64,000 nt of DNA from contig CM041199.1 of assembly GCA_023078555.1 (NCBI GenBank), forward strand, positions 4,221,315-4,285,314, in the 5' to 3' direction. Source of the stretch: Ulva prolifera (lineage: Eukaryota; Chlorophyta; Ulvophyceae; Ulvales; Ulvaceae). Within the stretch, counting starts at the first letter, position 1. Every line of letters starts with the position of its first letter. A program made the position numbers and the translations under genes. Positions 62,797 through 64,000 of the stretch are shown piece by piece. A model generated the notes under the pieces. The model had not been told where the DNA came from and searched no databases. It saw only the letters and a list, made by a program, of their open reading frames with translations.

Positions 62797-64000
62797 TCAG
62801 AACCGGTGTTTCTTCAGTGGCTCGGGGCACGAACCAGCCATCGGACATGACTGCCGCCCGACCCGCCACGTCCCCTTGCACAACTCATCCGCAATGTACT
62901 CCCCCATCCGCTCCACAAACACTGGCCACTGCACCTCCGACACTCCCGTAAACACATACTTTGCCTTCTGCGGGTGCACGCCCTGCACAAGCAGTGGCCC
63001 CGCAGCCTGATGGCCGCGCTTGCTCGCCCACGCGGTGCGCCGCCGCGGCCGCCGCGCATGCGGCCCACTCCCGCGGCCGCATCGCATGTTCAGCATCGAA
63101 CCCGGTGGCGGCGGCACGTCCACCCGGCCACCCTCACTCGCAAACACCGCCGGCAGCAGGTCGGACTGCGCGGCCGGGGCGTCGGTACCACCGGGCGTGG
63201 CGAGCAGCGCCGGAAACATCGCCGGCGGCGACATCAGGTCCCCGCCGCCATCCACCGTCGATGGCAGCACGCCCGCCGTGCGCAGCCACGACGACACGAT
63301 CGGCCGCGGCGCGGAGCTGCCCGTCGCCGCGAGGCACGGCGACGGCGGGCTGCCGTTCGAGCTGATCGCGCCCATGCTGCCGCTGAGCATCGTCGCCTTC
63401 GCGATGTCCCGCGGTGACGACTCCGAGAGACTAGCGGACACCCCGCACTCCGAGAACTCCTCCACACCTGGGAGCAGCCCCGACATGCCGAGGGAGCTGC
63501 GTGGCGAGACCGCGCTGTCTGCGGCAGCGCCGGCGGCGGCGAGCGCGGTCATAGACGCGCTGGCAGCGAGCGGGTTGGCCGGGGAGGATGCGTCCTCTGA
63601 CGTGGGGGCGGTGGCGGCGCAGAGCGTCGGGGCCGCCGTCTCGAGCGCATCGGCCCGCGCATCAATGCACATCACCTCAAAGTCACTCGGCACCTGCTCT
63701 GTCGGGCGTGAGAAGACGTTGGCGATCTCAAACAGCGTGAGGCCCGCCGCCGTGCACTCTTTCAGCACCTGCGCGCAGAGGACGTCACTTGTCAGCCTCC
63801 TTCACAAACGTCGCTCTGAACCAAGCGGCTGCGGTGTGCCACCGTGGAGGCACGGACCGGCGACAAGTGCACGTACATGGCACACAACGAACATCATTCA
63901 ACGGAGGGTGTACCAGGGTCGTGACCTCGAGGCAGCGCAGGCACTCCAGCCGCAAGGCCGGAATCTGCTGCCGCAACGTCGCGATGTCGGCCTGAGCGTC
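62797..64000 (-). CDS. 3' end of an unrecognised gene (two exons, 5' beyond the window)
   Basis: The exons are 63926-64000 and 62797-63768, joined by an intron with donor GTCACG and acceptor GCGCAG; the frame is kept. The upstream exon reads TLRQQIPALRLECLRCLE, a helix likely to be part of a coiled coil, and continues VLKECTAAGLTLFEIANVF. The middle is low-complexity Ser/Ala/Pro. The C terminus has a compact block, LLVQGVHPQKAKYVFTG, then VQWPVFVERMGEYIADELCKG, that looks folded and could be a small domain. I cannot name the family. The stop at 62797 gives a 348-residue visible part. Confidence 0.6.

Noticed and set aside
1..64000. CRISPR arrays, bacterial operons or rRNA genes
   Set aside because: No spaced direct-repeat array, Shine-Dalgarno-led gene strings or rRNA-like sequence were seen; the DNA is clearly eukaryotic and spliced.

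Overview
This is nuclear DNA from an intron-rich, GC-rich eukaryote. Coding frames are interrupted every few hundred bases. Almost every frame can be joined through introns with a donor of the type GTGCGC (or GCACGC) and an acceptor ending TGCAG. The splice style, a pentatricopeptide-repeat (PPR) protein with an SMR-like tail, and a kinesin with a C-terminal motor together suggest a unicellular alga, most likely of the green lineage. That assignment is an inference; no marker gene proves it. All exon boundaries were placed by eye and checked only by reading-phase arithmetic, since no transcript data were available.

Layout from left to right. (1) 2-990 (+): last two exons of an unrecognised gene, ending in a small tandem repeat. 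(2) 4013-12826 (-): a complete 13-exon gene for a 1388-residue PPR protein with an SMR-like C-terminal domain. (3) 16937-21409 (-): a divergent tandem paralogue of that gene with the same intron phases but lacking four PPR-bearing exons. (4) 21410-25148: a gene-poor interval with a broken Copia-type retrotransposon fragment. (5) 25149 to about 46.2 kb (-): the most remarkable gene, with at least 31 exons. It encodes more than 3160 residues: about two dozen filamin/ABP280-type immunoglobulin-like repeats joined to an intact kinesin-14-type motor at the C terminus. (6) 47680-61272 (-): a six-exon gene with very large exons for a mostly disordered Ser/Ala/Gly-rich protein of about 3145 residues. 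Its introns carry a SINE-like element, a 56-bp perfect palindrome and three copies of a 45-bp palindromic insertion element with 5-bp target duplications. (7) 62797-64000 (-): the 3' end of another unrecognised gene running off the right edge.

Every gene from 4 kb to the right edge is on the minus strand. The PPR pair is expected to act on organelle RNA. The filamin-kinesin is expected to combine a minus-end-directed microtubule motor with a long, possibly mechanosensitive or partner-binding repeat rod. The remaining genes have no assignable function. Splice features of the window that stand out are frequent GC-AG introns, C homopolymers just after two GC donors, a strong preference for a CAG codon before introns, and many TGCATG motifs inside introns.
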